Of a stretch of 64,000 bases of DNA, positions 54,180-62,789 are shown in pieces. Origin of the DNA: CAZSDU01 sp964429135. Lineage in GTDB: Bacteria; Bacteroidota; Bacteroidia; Bacteroidales; FEN-979. The notes under the pieces were generated by a model, which made no database searches, was not told the DNA's origin, and saw nothing but the letters and a program-made list of their open reading frames with translations. The stretch covers positions 62,001-126,000 of the forward strand of contig CAYSAU010000004.1 in the NCBI GenBank assembly GCA_964429135.1, read 5' to 3'. A program made the translations under genes and the position numbers. Every line of letters starts with the position of its first letter. Within the stretch, counting starts at the first letter, position 1.

Positions 54180-55046
54180 TCAGATGCTTGAACCAAAAAG
54201 CTGTACCAGGGCATTCTGAACACTCGGGTACTTAAATCGGAAACCAGCCCTGATTAGTTTTTCTGGTAACACCTTTTGTCCTTCGAGCATGGTTTGAGCC
54301 CCCTCTCCGAATTTTAATTTCATGATAAATGTAGGAATCGTTAGAAAGGCAGACTGTTTGAATACTTTCCCCAGTTTTTCAGTAAATTCAGCATTAGTTG
54401 TCGGGTGTGGAGAAACTGCATTGACGATCCCGTTGATCATGGGTTGCCCAATGATGAAAAAAATTGCTTCCAGAAGATCATCCATATGAATGAATGAAAA
54501 GGCCTGATCCCCTTTCCCAATTTTAGCTCCCAGACCGATGCTGAAAGGAAAAGAAAGTTTTCCCAGGATTCCTCCGTTTTCTCCCAATACCACACCCAGT
54601 CGAAGAATGACAAGCCGCGTCCCGGGATTAATCTGACTGGCTGCATCTTCCCAATTCCGACATAGGGTTGCCAGATATGAGTATCCGTAATCTTGACTTT
54701 CCTCAGTATGGGTATGGGTTGTATCATAAATTCCGATTGCCGAGGCAGAAATGAAAAGCTCCGGTTTCTTTTCACAGGCATTGATGTTCTCTGAGATTTT
54801 CAGCGTTGTGTTGACCCGGCTGATCATTATCTCTTTTTTATAAGCTTCTGTCCATTTTGCCGAAACAGGCGCTCCTGCCAGGTTGATCACTACCTTGCTG
54901 CCTTCGATTTTCTGTATTCTGAATACCTCATCCGGCAGAGAAAGTGCATCCCGGTCAATGATGCGAATCTTCCAGCCCGAGTTTCTGAATTTTCGGATCA
55001 ATGCCTGTCCGATAAAACCCGAGGCTCCGCTGATTGATACGACCAT
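54180..55046 (-). CDS. TIGR01777-family NAD(P)-dependent epimerase-like protein
   Basis: The 288-residue protein has the SDR NAD-binding motif ISGASGFIGQALIRKF, INLAGAPVSAKWTEAYK and the C-terminal DUF1731 segment (GEGAQTMLEGQKVLPEKLIRAGFRFKYP). This matches the YfcH/TIGR01777 group. The substrate is unknown in this family. The canonical YxxxK is present only loosely (YSYLATLCRNWE), so catalysis is uncertain. It is divergent from mutA across a 91-base gap. Confidence 0.88.
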   Translation of the reverse strand: MVVSISGASGFIGQALIRKFRNSGWKIRIIDRDALSLPDEVFRIQKIEGSKVVINLAGAPVSAKWTEAYKKEIMISRVNTTLKISENINACEKKPELFISASAIGIYDTTHTHTEESQDYGYSYLATLCRNWEDAASQINPGTRLVILRLGVVLGENGGILGKLSFPFSIGLGAKIGKGDQAFSFIHMDDLLEAIFFIIGQPMINGIVNAVSPHPTTNAEFTEKLGKVFKQSAFLTIPTFIMKLKFGEGAQTMLEGQKVLPEKLIRAGFRFKYPSVQNALVQLFGSSI

Positions 55047-55086
55047 AATTACTGTTTTTCTGTAAAGATATTCATTTAATTTTAAT

Positions 55087-55094
55087 TACATTTG
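55087..55094 (+). promoter_or_regulatory. Candidate -7 element of the mutA-mutB operon
   Basis: TACATTTG lies 43 bases before the mutA ATG. It is the only clear TAnnTTTG upstream of the run through mutB, whose internal gaps (at most 21 bases) leave no room for other obvious promoters. Confidence 0.5.
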
Positions 55095-55137
55095 CAACAA
55101 CAACACTAAACTAACTGAAAAATTCAAGCGATCAGAG

Positions 55138-57021
55138 ATGGATAATACCGATCAAAAAAAATTATTTTCCGACTTCCCAGCAGTCACAACAGAGGAATGG
55201 GAGGCCAAGATACAGACGGATCTCAAGGGGGCGGATTATGAAAAAAAATTAATCTGGCAAACAGCGGAAGGTTTTCCGGTCAGGCCTTATTACAGGTCAG
55301 AGGACTTAGCCGGCCTGGAATACCTGAATACCCTCCCGGATGAATATCCCTATGTCAGGGGAATTGATGCAAAACGCAATGATTGGCTGGTGCGTCAGGA
55401 TATTATGACAAAGGATATCAGGGAAGCTAACCGCCTTGCTTTGGATACCATTGCAAGAGGAGCAGATTCACTGGGATTTGATGCGACTGAGGTTACAACC
55501 CATAAAGAGATCAACCAGTTGCTTGCCAATATTGACCTTTCAGGAATAGATATCAATTTTTTTGCCTCCCGATCTTATCCGCTTACCCTGGAACTTTTTA
55601 TCTATGAGGTATCACACAGGGCTTCCGATGCTGAACGGATCAAAGGATCGCTGAATTTCGACCCCCTTGGCTATCTGTTGCTGCACGGGGATTTTTATAT
55701 GAACTGGATACATAATCTGGAAGAAGCAGAATATCTTTTAAATACAGTCCAGAAGCGATTGCCCCATTTCAAAGTACTCACCATCAACGGGCATTATTTT
55801 CAGAATGCAGGTTCGACCCTGGTGCAGGAGCTGGCTTTCAGCCTGGCGGCAGCCAATGAGTACTTGGTGGGACTCACCGACAAAGGATTAAGTGTGGATA
55901 TCCTTTCCCCCCGTATCATGTTTTCTTTTTCCACAGGAGCTAATTATTTCATGGAAATAGCTAAACTCAGAGCTGCACGACTCTTATGGGCATCCATTGT
56001 CAATGCTTATCATCCTGTTTCCAAAGAATCATCCAAAGCATTCATTCATTCCAATACTGCTTTTTGGAATAAAACCCTGTACGACCCCTATGTGAACATG
56101 CTCAGGACCACCACTGAAGGCATGTCTGCCGCCATTGGGAATGCCGACTCGATAACAATTCATCCCTTTGATGCTGTTTTTCAGGATCCGGATGATTTTT
56201 CTACCAGAATTGCACGTAACCAGCAATTGATCCTGAAAGAAGAGTCTTACCTGAATAAAATCGTTGACCCTGCCGCTGGATCTTATTACATTGAAAACCT
56301 TACGGATTCCATCGCCCATAACGCCTGGACACTCTTCCGGGAAATAGAAGAAAAGGGAGGAATGCTGGCATGTATTAAAACAGGTTTAATTCAGGATAAA
56401 ATAACCCTTAGCAGACAGCAGAAAGAAATGGATATAGCCCAGCGAAAAATGGTCGTAATAGGGACTAATCAGTATCCTAATCTTCAGGAAGTGATGATGG
56501 ATAAACAGAAATTACCAGCAGGGGAGATCCATGAAAAGGAATCGACATATAAAAAGCTGAAACCTTTCCGGGGATCAGAACCCTTTGAGAAAATCCGACT
56601 GGCAACAGAAAATCATGTGGCCAAGGGGAATAAAAAACCGGCGGTGTTTTTGTTTACCATGGGGAATCTTTCTATGCTGAGGGCCAGGGCTGGGTTTGCC
56701 ACCAATTTCTTCGGATGTGCCGGGTTTGACATTATTGATAATCCTGGTTTTCAAAGCATTCATGAAGGCCTTGAAGAAGCCCTGAATTCAAATGCTGAGA
56801 TTGTAGTGATTTGTAGTTCAGATGAAGAATATGCTCAGATTGTGCCCGAGATTTGTACCAGACTAAAAACAGCACGGCCTTCCCTGATGGTTTTGGTGGC
56901 CGGCTACCCCAAAGAAATGATCGATACGTTTAAAGCATCTGGAATTGACGATTTTATCCATGTCAGGAGTAATCTGCTTGCTGCATTGCAGGCTTATCAA
57001 CAAAAACTGGGAATGTTATGA
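55138..57021 (+). CDS. mutA: Methylmalonyl-CoA mutase small (beta) subunit
   Basis: The 627-residue protein has the mutase barrel fold (SRSYPLTLELF, LKVLTINGHYFQNAG, FMEIAKLRAARLLWASI) and a degenerate C-terminal B12-like domain lacking the DxHxxG cobalamin-binding motif. That is normal for the small subunit. With MutB it interconverts succinyl-CoA and methylmalonyl-CoA, the carbon-skeleton step of propionate fermentation. Its stop overlaps the response regulator start by four bases (ATGA). The mutB gene is not adjacent but lies 3.6 kb downstream in the same run. Confidence 0.93.
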   Translation: MDNTDQKKLFSDFPAVTTEEWEAKIQTDLKGADYEKKLIWQTAEGFPVRPYYRSEDLAGLEYLNTLPDEYPYVRGIDAKRNDWLVRQDIMTKDIREANRLALDTIARGADSLGFDATEVTTHKEINQLLANIDLSGIDINFFASRSYPLTLELFIYEVSHRASDAERIKGSLNFDPLGYLLLHGDFYMNWIHNLEEAEYLLNTVQKRLPHFKVLTINGHYFQNAGSTLVQELAFSLAAANEYLVGLTDKGLSVDILSPRIMFSFSTGANYFMEIAKLRAARLLWASIVNAYHPVSKESSKAFIHSNTAFWNKTLYDPYVNMLRTTTEGMSAAIGNADSITIHPFDAVFQDPDDFSTRIARNQQLILKEESYLNKIVDPAAGSYYIENLTDSIAHNAWTLFREIEEKGGMLACIKTGLIQDKITLSRQQKEMDIAQRKMVVIGTNQYPNLQEVMMDKQKLPAGEIHEKESTYKKLKPFRGSEPFEKIRLATENHVAKGNKKPAVFLFTMGNLSMLRARAGFATNFFGCAGFDIIDNPGFQSIHEGLEEALNSNAEIVVICSSDEEYAQIVPEICTRLKTARPSLMVLVAGYPKEMIDTFKASGIDDFIHVRSNLLAALQAYQQKLGML

Positions 57022-57401
57022 ACCTAAAACCCCTTTCCATTCTTGTCGTTGAAGACAATGCCATTAATCTTCGCCTGATTACGGCGGCCCTGACCAGGGG
57101 TGGGCACCATGTGGATTCAGCCATGGACGGTGCTGCAGCGCTGGTCAAATTCCGGGAAAAGAAATACGATGTCATACTGATGGACATTATGATGCCTGTT
57201 ATGGATGGTTTAACCGCAACCAAGGAAATCCGTAAAATAGAACAGGAAACACTCCCCGATGCTGCCTCCAAGGTTAAAATTGTGGCCATTACAGCCAACG
57301 CGTTTGAAGACGACCGAAGTAAATTTTTTGAAGCCGGCATGGATTATTATCTCAATAAACCTGTCGATATAGAAGAGTTGAATAAAATTCTTAATACATA
57401 A
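57018..57401 (+). CDS. Single-domain response regulator
   Basis: The 127-residue CheY-like protein has only a receiver domain: acidic pair EDN (residues 13-15), phosphoacceptor Asp56 (VILMDIMMP), the ITANAF threonine and the NKPVD lysine. With no output domain it probably acts by protein binding or as a phosphorelay intermediate. It is translationally coupled to mutA by a four-base overlap and precedes the hybrid kinase gene by five bases, so these are very likely partners. Its aspartate and surrounding sequence resemble the receivers of hybrid kinases. Confidence 0.92.
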   Translation: MNLKPLSILVVEDNAINLRLITAALTRGGHHVDSAMDGAAALVKFREKKYDVILMDIMMPVMDGLTATKEIRKIEQETLPDAASKVKIVAITANAFEDDRSKFFEAGMDYYLNKPVDIEELNKILNT

Positions 57402-57406
57402 ACTAT

Positions 57407-59779
57407 ATGAAAAAGGAAAACAAAGTATTTTCCTTCAAACCCTTTCTGTTTCCCCTGATTATTTACCTTGTTTTTGTTTTGGTATATGTTCTGTGGATGA
57501 GTTTTGCAGAAAGAAACCATATCATTGATAATGTCAAATCACGTTTGGTCATCGCGGCTAAATCAGTGAAAGACATCCTTCCTCCGGATTTTCATGATCG
57601 GGCGCTGGATAAAACCTCCATCAGCGATACAGAAAATTATCGGAATATTCTCCTCCTGAGTAAATTCGCCAACACAGCCGGACTCACTTACCTTTATACC
57701 ATGATCGTCAGGGACGGGAAAGTCTATTTTACTTCTTCAAGCGCCACACAAAAAGATTTTCAAACAAAGTATCTTCCTTTCTATTGGCAGGAGTTTACAG
57801 AGGCAACCAACAGCTTAAAAAAAACTTGTGAAATACCGGAAGGGATTACCTTCCAGACTGCCGAAGACAGATGGGGAACTTTCGAAACGGTACTGATCTG
57901 TGAAACCTCCCCGGGGGGACATAAATACATTGTCGGAGCGGATATGGATATAGGTTTTATCAGGGGAGAAATCATAAAACGCATCCCTTCCATATTGCTG
58001 ATGGCTTTGTTCTTTTTGATCATTATCATTCCCATTTTTATTGCCATAAGGAATTTTTACCGAAAAAATTCGGAAAAACTGACTAGGGAAATCGCTGAAA
58101 AGAAACAAGCCGAAAATAATCTTCAGGAATACAAAGTCAACCTTGAGGCAATCATTAAATCCCGAACCGAACAATTGGAAGAGGAAATTACCAAGAAAAA
58201 TAACATGGAGCTGGAACTCCATAAAGCAAGAGAACTGGCCATCAAGGAAAGTCGGGCAAAATCCATGTTTCTGGCCAATATGAGCCACGAGATCCGGACA
58301 CCGATGAACGGCGTGATCGGAATGGTTAATATCCTGAAAGATACAGAACTCAATCCCGAACAACGTGAATACCTTGATATTATAGAAATTTCCGGAAATA
58401 ATCTTCTTTCGATCATCAATGATATTCTCGACTTTTCAAAGATTGAAGCCGGACAGGTGGAATTGGAAAGCATACCTTTCAATCTTAAACAACAGGTTGA
58501 GGAAGTCGCGAAAATTCTTCATAGCCGCGCAGAAGGGAAAGGCCTGAAACTCTTCTTCAGTATTTCTCCGGAAGCGCCGGATTTGATCAAAGGGGATCCC
58601 GTAAGGTTTAAACAAATCATTCTTAACCTCACCAATAATGCAATTAAATTCACTTCAGAAGGAAGTATAACCATTTTTGTTGATCAGCTTTGGCAGAAAG
58701 ACCAGAAAGTGATGCTGAAATGTCGTGTGGTGGATACAGGAATGGGAATTTCCGATAGTGGCAAAGAAAAACTATTTAAGGAATTTTCCCAGACAGATGC
58801 CTCTACTACTCGAAAGTTCGGAGGAACAGGACTGGGATTAAAAATTTCGAAAGATCTTGCTCGCTTGATGAATGGTGAAATCGGCGTGGAAAGCGAAGAA
58901 GGTAAGGGTTCAACCTTTTGGTTTACTGCACTTTTTGACCTCGTGATCAAGTCAGAAGCCGATAAAATTCAGGAAGAAGAAAAGAAAACACTGGCAAAAT
59001 CACTGGCGATCTTACTGGTAGAGGATAATTATATCAGCCAGAAAGTCGCAAAAACCTCTTTGGCAAGAGATGGGTATCATAATCTCGATATTGCTGAAAA
59101 CGGAAAAATTGCCGTTAAAATGATGAAGGGAAAGACATATCATATTGTCTTGATGGACATTCGTATGCCGGTAATGGATGGCCTGGAATGTACCGAGAAG
59201 ATCCGTGAACTGGAAAGAAATGATCCAAAGCGCATTCCGGCTTTCATTGTTGCTTTTACTGCTTATGCGGTGGAAGGCGACCGGGAAAAATTCCTGGAGG
59301 CAGGAATGGATGACTATATCGCCAAGCCATTCCAGCCTGAAGAACTAATCCGGATCATCGAAAAGTATTCCAACAGAATACGTCTGCGCGGGACCAGAGT
59401 GCTTAATATTTTACTGGCGGAAGACAATAAAATCAATCAGAAGGTCGCGGTAAAAACCCTGGAAAGTTTCGGTCACAAAGTAGATGTTGCCGAAAATGGG
59501 AAAGAAGCGGTTCGTAAATTTCTGGAACATGGTTACGACCTGATTATGATGGACCTTGAAATGCCTGAGATGGATGGCATTGAAGCCACTCGGGAGATCA
59601 GGAGGATGGAAGAAGAACAAAGAAATCAGGAAGGAGAAGGGAAAAGGGTAAAAATTGTTGCACTTACCGCCCATTCAACAACTGATGATAAAACAAGATG
59701 CTTGGAGTCGGGGATGGATGATTATATCAGCAAACCATTCCGTCAGGCAGAAATGTCAAGGGCATTATCGATTAACTGA
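57407..59779 (+). CDS. Hybrid sensor histidine kinase with two receiver domains
   Basis: The 790-residue membrane protein has helix 1 (about residues 10-33), a periplasmic sensor region of about 155 residues (Cache-like), helix 2 (about 193-217) and a coiled coil. Next are a HisKA domain with His294 (SHEIRTPMN), a HATPase domain (N-box NLTNNAIKFT about 407, DTGMGIS about 444) and two receivers with Asp584 and Asp716. No HPt domain is present, so a relay to the neighbouring regulator would need an HPt elsewhere, or direct transfer. It lies between mutA and mutB in one tight run. The ligand is unknown; a short-chain acid is a guess from context. Confidence 0.9.
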   Translation: MKKENKVFSFKPFLFPLIIYLVFVLVYVLWMSFAERNHIIDNVKSRLVIAAKSVKDILPPDFHDRALDKTSISDTENYRNILLLSKFANTAGLTYLYTMIVRDGKVYFTSSSATQKDFQTKYLPFYWQEFTEATNSLKKTCEIPEGITFQTAEDRWGTFETVLICETSPGGHKYIVGADMDIGFIRGEIIKRIPSILLMALFFLIIIIPIFIAIRNFYRKNSEKLTREIAEKKQAENNLQEYKVNLEAIIKSRTEQLEEEITKKNNMELELHKARELAIKESRAKSMFLANMSHEIRTPMNGVIGMVNILKDTELNPEQREYLDIIEISGNNLLSIINDILDFSKIEAGQVELESIPFNLKQQVEEVAKILHSRAEGKGLKLFFSISPEAPDLIKGDPVRFKQIILNLTNNAIKFTSEGSITIFVDQLWQKDQKVMLKCRVVDTGMGISDSGKEKLFKEFSQTDASTTRKFGGTGLGLKISKDLARLMNGEIGVESEEGKGSTFWFTALFDLVIKSEADKIQEEEKKTLAKSLAILLVEDNYISQKVAKTSLARDGYHNLDIAENGKIAVKMMKGKTYHIVLMDIRMPVMDGLECTEKIRELERNDPKRIPAFIVAFTAYAVEGDREKFLEAGMDDYIAKPFQPEELIRIIEKYSNRIRLRGTRVLNILLAEDNKINQKVAVKTLESFGHKVDVAENGKEAVRKFLEHGYDLIMMDLEMPEMDGIEATREIRRMEEEQRNQEGEGKRVKIVALTAHSTTDDKTRCLESGMDDYISKPFRQAEMSRALSIN

Positions 59780-59789
59780 AAGGAAACAC

Positions 59790-60611
59790 ATGCTCATGGT
59801 AAGAATGCGATATTTATTCCTTTTAATGTTGATTTTCAGCAGCATTCAGATCTTTTCTCAGGAAGAAAAAGCCTTGGAGGATATTCAGCAATCTAAGAAG
59901 ACTCCGCTTAGCCTGAATTTTGGAGCTGATTTTATGAGCAGGTACATCTGGAGGGGATCTGATTACGGAAACTCACCGGCCATACAGCCCAACCTGAATT
60001 TCTCTGCAGGAGGGTTCTCTATCGGAGCCTGGGGTTCATATGGCTTTGCACGTCATTCTGTTCAAATTAATGATTCGACCATAGTGGATGCCGGCAATTA
60101 TGCTGAATTTGATTTATATATATCCTATACCTATAAATGGTTTACCCTTATGGTTTTTGATTTTTTTGTGCCCAATCCCATTGATCCAAATTATAAGGTA
60201 AATTATTTCAATTATAAAAACGAAACAACAGGTCATGGCCTCGAGGTTTCACTTACTTTTAACGGTCCTGAAAAATTTCCATTACAGATCATGGTGGGAA
60301 CCCTGGTTTATGGCGATGATAAAGACCGAGATAGTACGGGAACTTATGGGTATGGGAATAGAAACAATTATTCCACTTATATAGAAGCTTCTTACAGGTT
60401 TAATGTTATAGGCATTGAATTAAAACCATTTATCGGTGGCATTCCCTTTGGGAGTTCCTGGTATGGCCCTTATGGGGGGATTGTCAATCTTGGTATGACA
60501 GTCAAGAAAGAAATTCCCGTCACCAAGGATTTTACCATACCGGTTCAAGCTTCGCTGATAACCAATCCTCAAGCACAAAGTATATTTTTTGTCTTCGGAT
60601 TTTCATTATAA
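59790..60611 (+). CDS. TorF-like putative outer-membrane beta-barrel protein
   Basis: The 273-residue protein has a signal peptide (about residues 1-26, ending IFSQ) and many short alternating strands. The signature FMSRYIWRGSDYGNSPAIQPNLNFSAGGF resembles TorF/Gcw_chp outer-membrane proteins, and it ends in FGFSL with a terminal leucine. It could be a porin or a sensor-linked barrel. ATG 59790, 10 bases after the kinase stop and behind AAGGAA, is chosen over longer readings inside the kinase gene. It sits directly upstream of mutB by 21 bases. Confidence 0.8.
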   Translation: MLMVRMRYLFLLMLIFSSIQIFSQEEKALEDIQQSKKTPLSLNFGADFMSRYIWRGSDYGNSPAIQPNLNFSAGGFSIGAWGSYGFARHSVQINDSTIVDAGNYAEFDLYISYTYKWFTLMVFDFFVPNPIDPNYKVNYFNYKNETTGHGLEVSLTFNGPEKFPLQIMVGTLVYGDDKDRDSTGTYGYGNRNNYSTYIEASYRFNVIGIELKPFIGGIPFGSSWYGPYGGIVNLGMTVKKEIPVTKDFTIPVQASLITNPQAQSIFFVFGFSL

Positions 60612-60632
60612 ACGACAACTACCAGATTAACG

Positions 60633-62789
60633 ATGAGACCAAATTTCAAAGATGTTGATTTTAGAAAGCCCAGAGCAGGCAGCATAAGTTTCAATGAATG
60701 GGAAAAACAAAACGGTATCGTGAAGGACTGGCTGACTCCTGAACAGATTCCGGTGAAACCGGTTTATGGCGACAGTGATCTTCAGGGCATGGAACATTTG
60801 AATTATGCAGCGGGATTACCTCCTTTCTTTCGCGGACCCTATTCTACTATGTATGTGATGAGCCCCTGGACCATTCGACAGTATGCCGGATTTTCGACGG
60901 CAGAAGAGTCCAACGCGTTTTACAGGAGGAACCTGAAGGCCGGGCAGAAAGGCTTATCGGTGGCTTTCGATCTGGCCACCCACAGGGGATATGATTCTGA
61001 TCATGAAAGAGTGGTTGGCGATGTCGGGAAAGCAGGAGTGGCCATTGACTCCGTAGAAGACATGAAGATTTTATTTGACCAGATTCCACTTGGGAAAATG
61101 TCGGTTTCCATGACCATGAACGGAGCCGTTCTCCCAATCCTGGCTTTTTATATTGTTGCTGCCGAGGAGCAGGGAGTACCCATGGAATCGCTCACGGGAA
61201 CCATTCAGAATGACATTCTGAAAGAGTTTATGGTGAGAAATACCTATATTTACCCCCCTTCACCCTCCATGAAAATCATTGCCGATATTTTTGAGTTTAC
61301 CGCGAAAAACATGCCTAAATTCAATTCTATCAGTATCAGTGGATATCATATGCAGGAAGCAGGAGCAACCGACAGCATTGAACTTGCTTATACTCTGGCT
61401 GACGGACTTGAGTATCTCCGGGCCGGGATCAATGCAGGGATGGATATCGATACTTTTGCCCCCAGGCTTTCTTTCTTCTGGGCTGTAGGAATGAATCATT
61501 TCATGGAAATAGCAAAGATGAGGGCAGCTCGCTTGTTATGGGCAAAGATTGTAAAACAGTTTGATCCGAAGAATCCAAAATCCATGGCGTTAAGAACACA
61601 CAGTCAGACTTCAGGCTGGAGTCTTACCGAGCAGGATCCTTTCAATAATGTGGCACGCACCTGCATAGAAGCCATGGCGGCAGCTCTGGGACATACCCAG
61701 TCGCTCCACACTAATTCCCTGGATGAAGCCATTGCCCTTCCTACTGATTTTTCAGCCAGAATTGCCCGTAATACACAGATTTATCTTCAGGAAGAGACCC
61801 AGATTTGTCGCTCCGTTGATCCCTGGGCCGGTTCCTATTATGTGGAAACCCTTACCCATGAAATTGCACATAAAGCATGGCAACTGATTGAAGAGGTAGA
61901 GGCGTTGGGGGGAATGGCTAAGGCCATTGAAACAGGTATTCCGAAAATGAGGATAGAGGAAGCTTCGGCCAGGAAACAGGCCAGAATAGATTCGGGTAAG
62001 GATAAGATCATCGGAGTGAATCTTTATCGTCTTGAAAAGGAAGATCCCATCGAGATTCTGGATGTGGATAATGCCGCGGTAAGAGAATCCCAGATTCAAA
62101 GGTTGAAACAAATCAAGTCAAGCCGTGATATTGAATCGGTTCAAAAATCATTGGATGCTTTAACAGGAGCAGCAGAATCGGGGAAGGATAACCTTCTGGC
62201 ACTGGCTATTGATGCTGCCAGAAAACGTGCTACCCTGGGTGAAATTTCATTTGCATTGGAAAAAATTTATGGGAGATACAAAGCGGTGATAAGAAGTATT
62301 TCAGGGATATATTCCTCGGAAACCGGGGATAATGATCGATTCCTAAAAGCCAGGGAAATGGCGGATAAATTTGCAGAAATGGAAGGCCGAAGGCCCCGTA
62401 TCATGATTGCTAAAATGGGTCAGGATGGCCATGACCGTGGCGCCAAGGTCGTAGCAACAGGATACGCAGATATCGGATTTGATGTCGATATCGGTCCCTT
62501 GTTTCAAACTCCGGCTGAAGCTGCCAAACAGGCAGTTGAAAATGATGTCCATATTTTGGGTGTTTCAAGTCTGGCTGCCGGTCATAAAACGCTGGTCCCT
62601 CAGGTTATTGAGGAATTAAAAAAACTGGGTAGAGAAGATATTCTCGTCATCGTTGGCGGGGTCATCCCTCCCCAGGATTATGATTTTCTTTATCAGTCAG
62701 GGGCAGTGGCAATTTTTGGCCCGGGTACGGTAATTTCGGAAGCAGGGATTAAATTACTTGAAATTCTTATCGAAAGCAGGAAGTCCTGA
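60633..62789 (+). CDS. mutB: Methylmalonyl-CoA mutase large (alpha) subunit
   Basis: The 718-residue protein has the catalytic barrel (about residues 20-560; TMYVMSPWTIRQYAGFSTAEESN, LSVAFDLATHRGYDSDH) and a C-terminal cobalamin domain with DGHDRG (Asp598, His600, Gly603), the DxHxxG motif for base-off B12. This is the active subunit. Its stop overlaps the following peptidase start by one base (TGATG). The separation from mutA by three signalling and envelope genes is unusual. Confidence 0.96.
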   Translation: MRPNFKDVDFRKPRAGSISFNEWEKQNGIVKDWLTPEQIPVKPVYGDSDLQGMEHLNYAAGLPPFFRGPYSTMYVMSPWTIRQYAGFSTAEESNAFYRRNLKAGQKGLSVAFDLATHRGYDSDHERVVGDVGKAGVAIDSVEDMKILFDQIPLGKMSVSMTMNGAVLPILAFYIVAAEEQGVPMESLTGTIQNDILKEFMVRNTYIYPPSPSMKIIADIFEFTAKNMPKFNSISISGYHMQEAGATDSIELAYTLADGLEYLRAGINAGMDIDTFAPRLSFFWAVGMNHFMEIAKMRAARLLWAKIVKQFDPKNPKSMALRTHSQTSGWSLTEQDPFNNVARTCIEAMAAALGHTQSLHTNSLDEAIALPTDFSARIARNTQIYLQEETQICRSVDPWAGSYYVETLTHEIAHKAWQLIEEVEALGGMAKAIETGIPKMRIEEASARKQARIDSGKDKIIGVNLYRLEKEDPIEILDVDNAAVRESQIQRLKQIKSSRDIESVQKSLDALTGAAESGKDNLLALAIDAARKRATLGEISFALEKIYGRYKAVIRSISGIYSSETGDNDRFLKAREMADKFAEMEGRRPRIMIAKMGQDGHDRGAKVVATGYADIGFDVDIGPLFQTPAEAAKQAVENDVHILGVSSLAAGHKTLVPQVIEELKKLGREDILVIVGGVIPPQDYDFLYQSGAVAIFGPGTVISEAGIKLLEILIESRKS

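Noticed and set aside
55138..57021. MutA as a second cobalamin-binding mutase
   Set aside because: The DxHxxG motif is missing from its C-terminal domain; it is the normal non-catalytic small subunit.
57815..58363. Open frame of 182 codons antisense to the hybrid kinase
   Set aside because: Phenylalanine-rich translation typical of a reverse frame over lysine/glutamate-rich coding sequence; no promoter or start signal.
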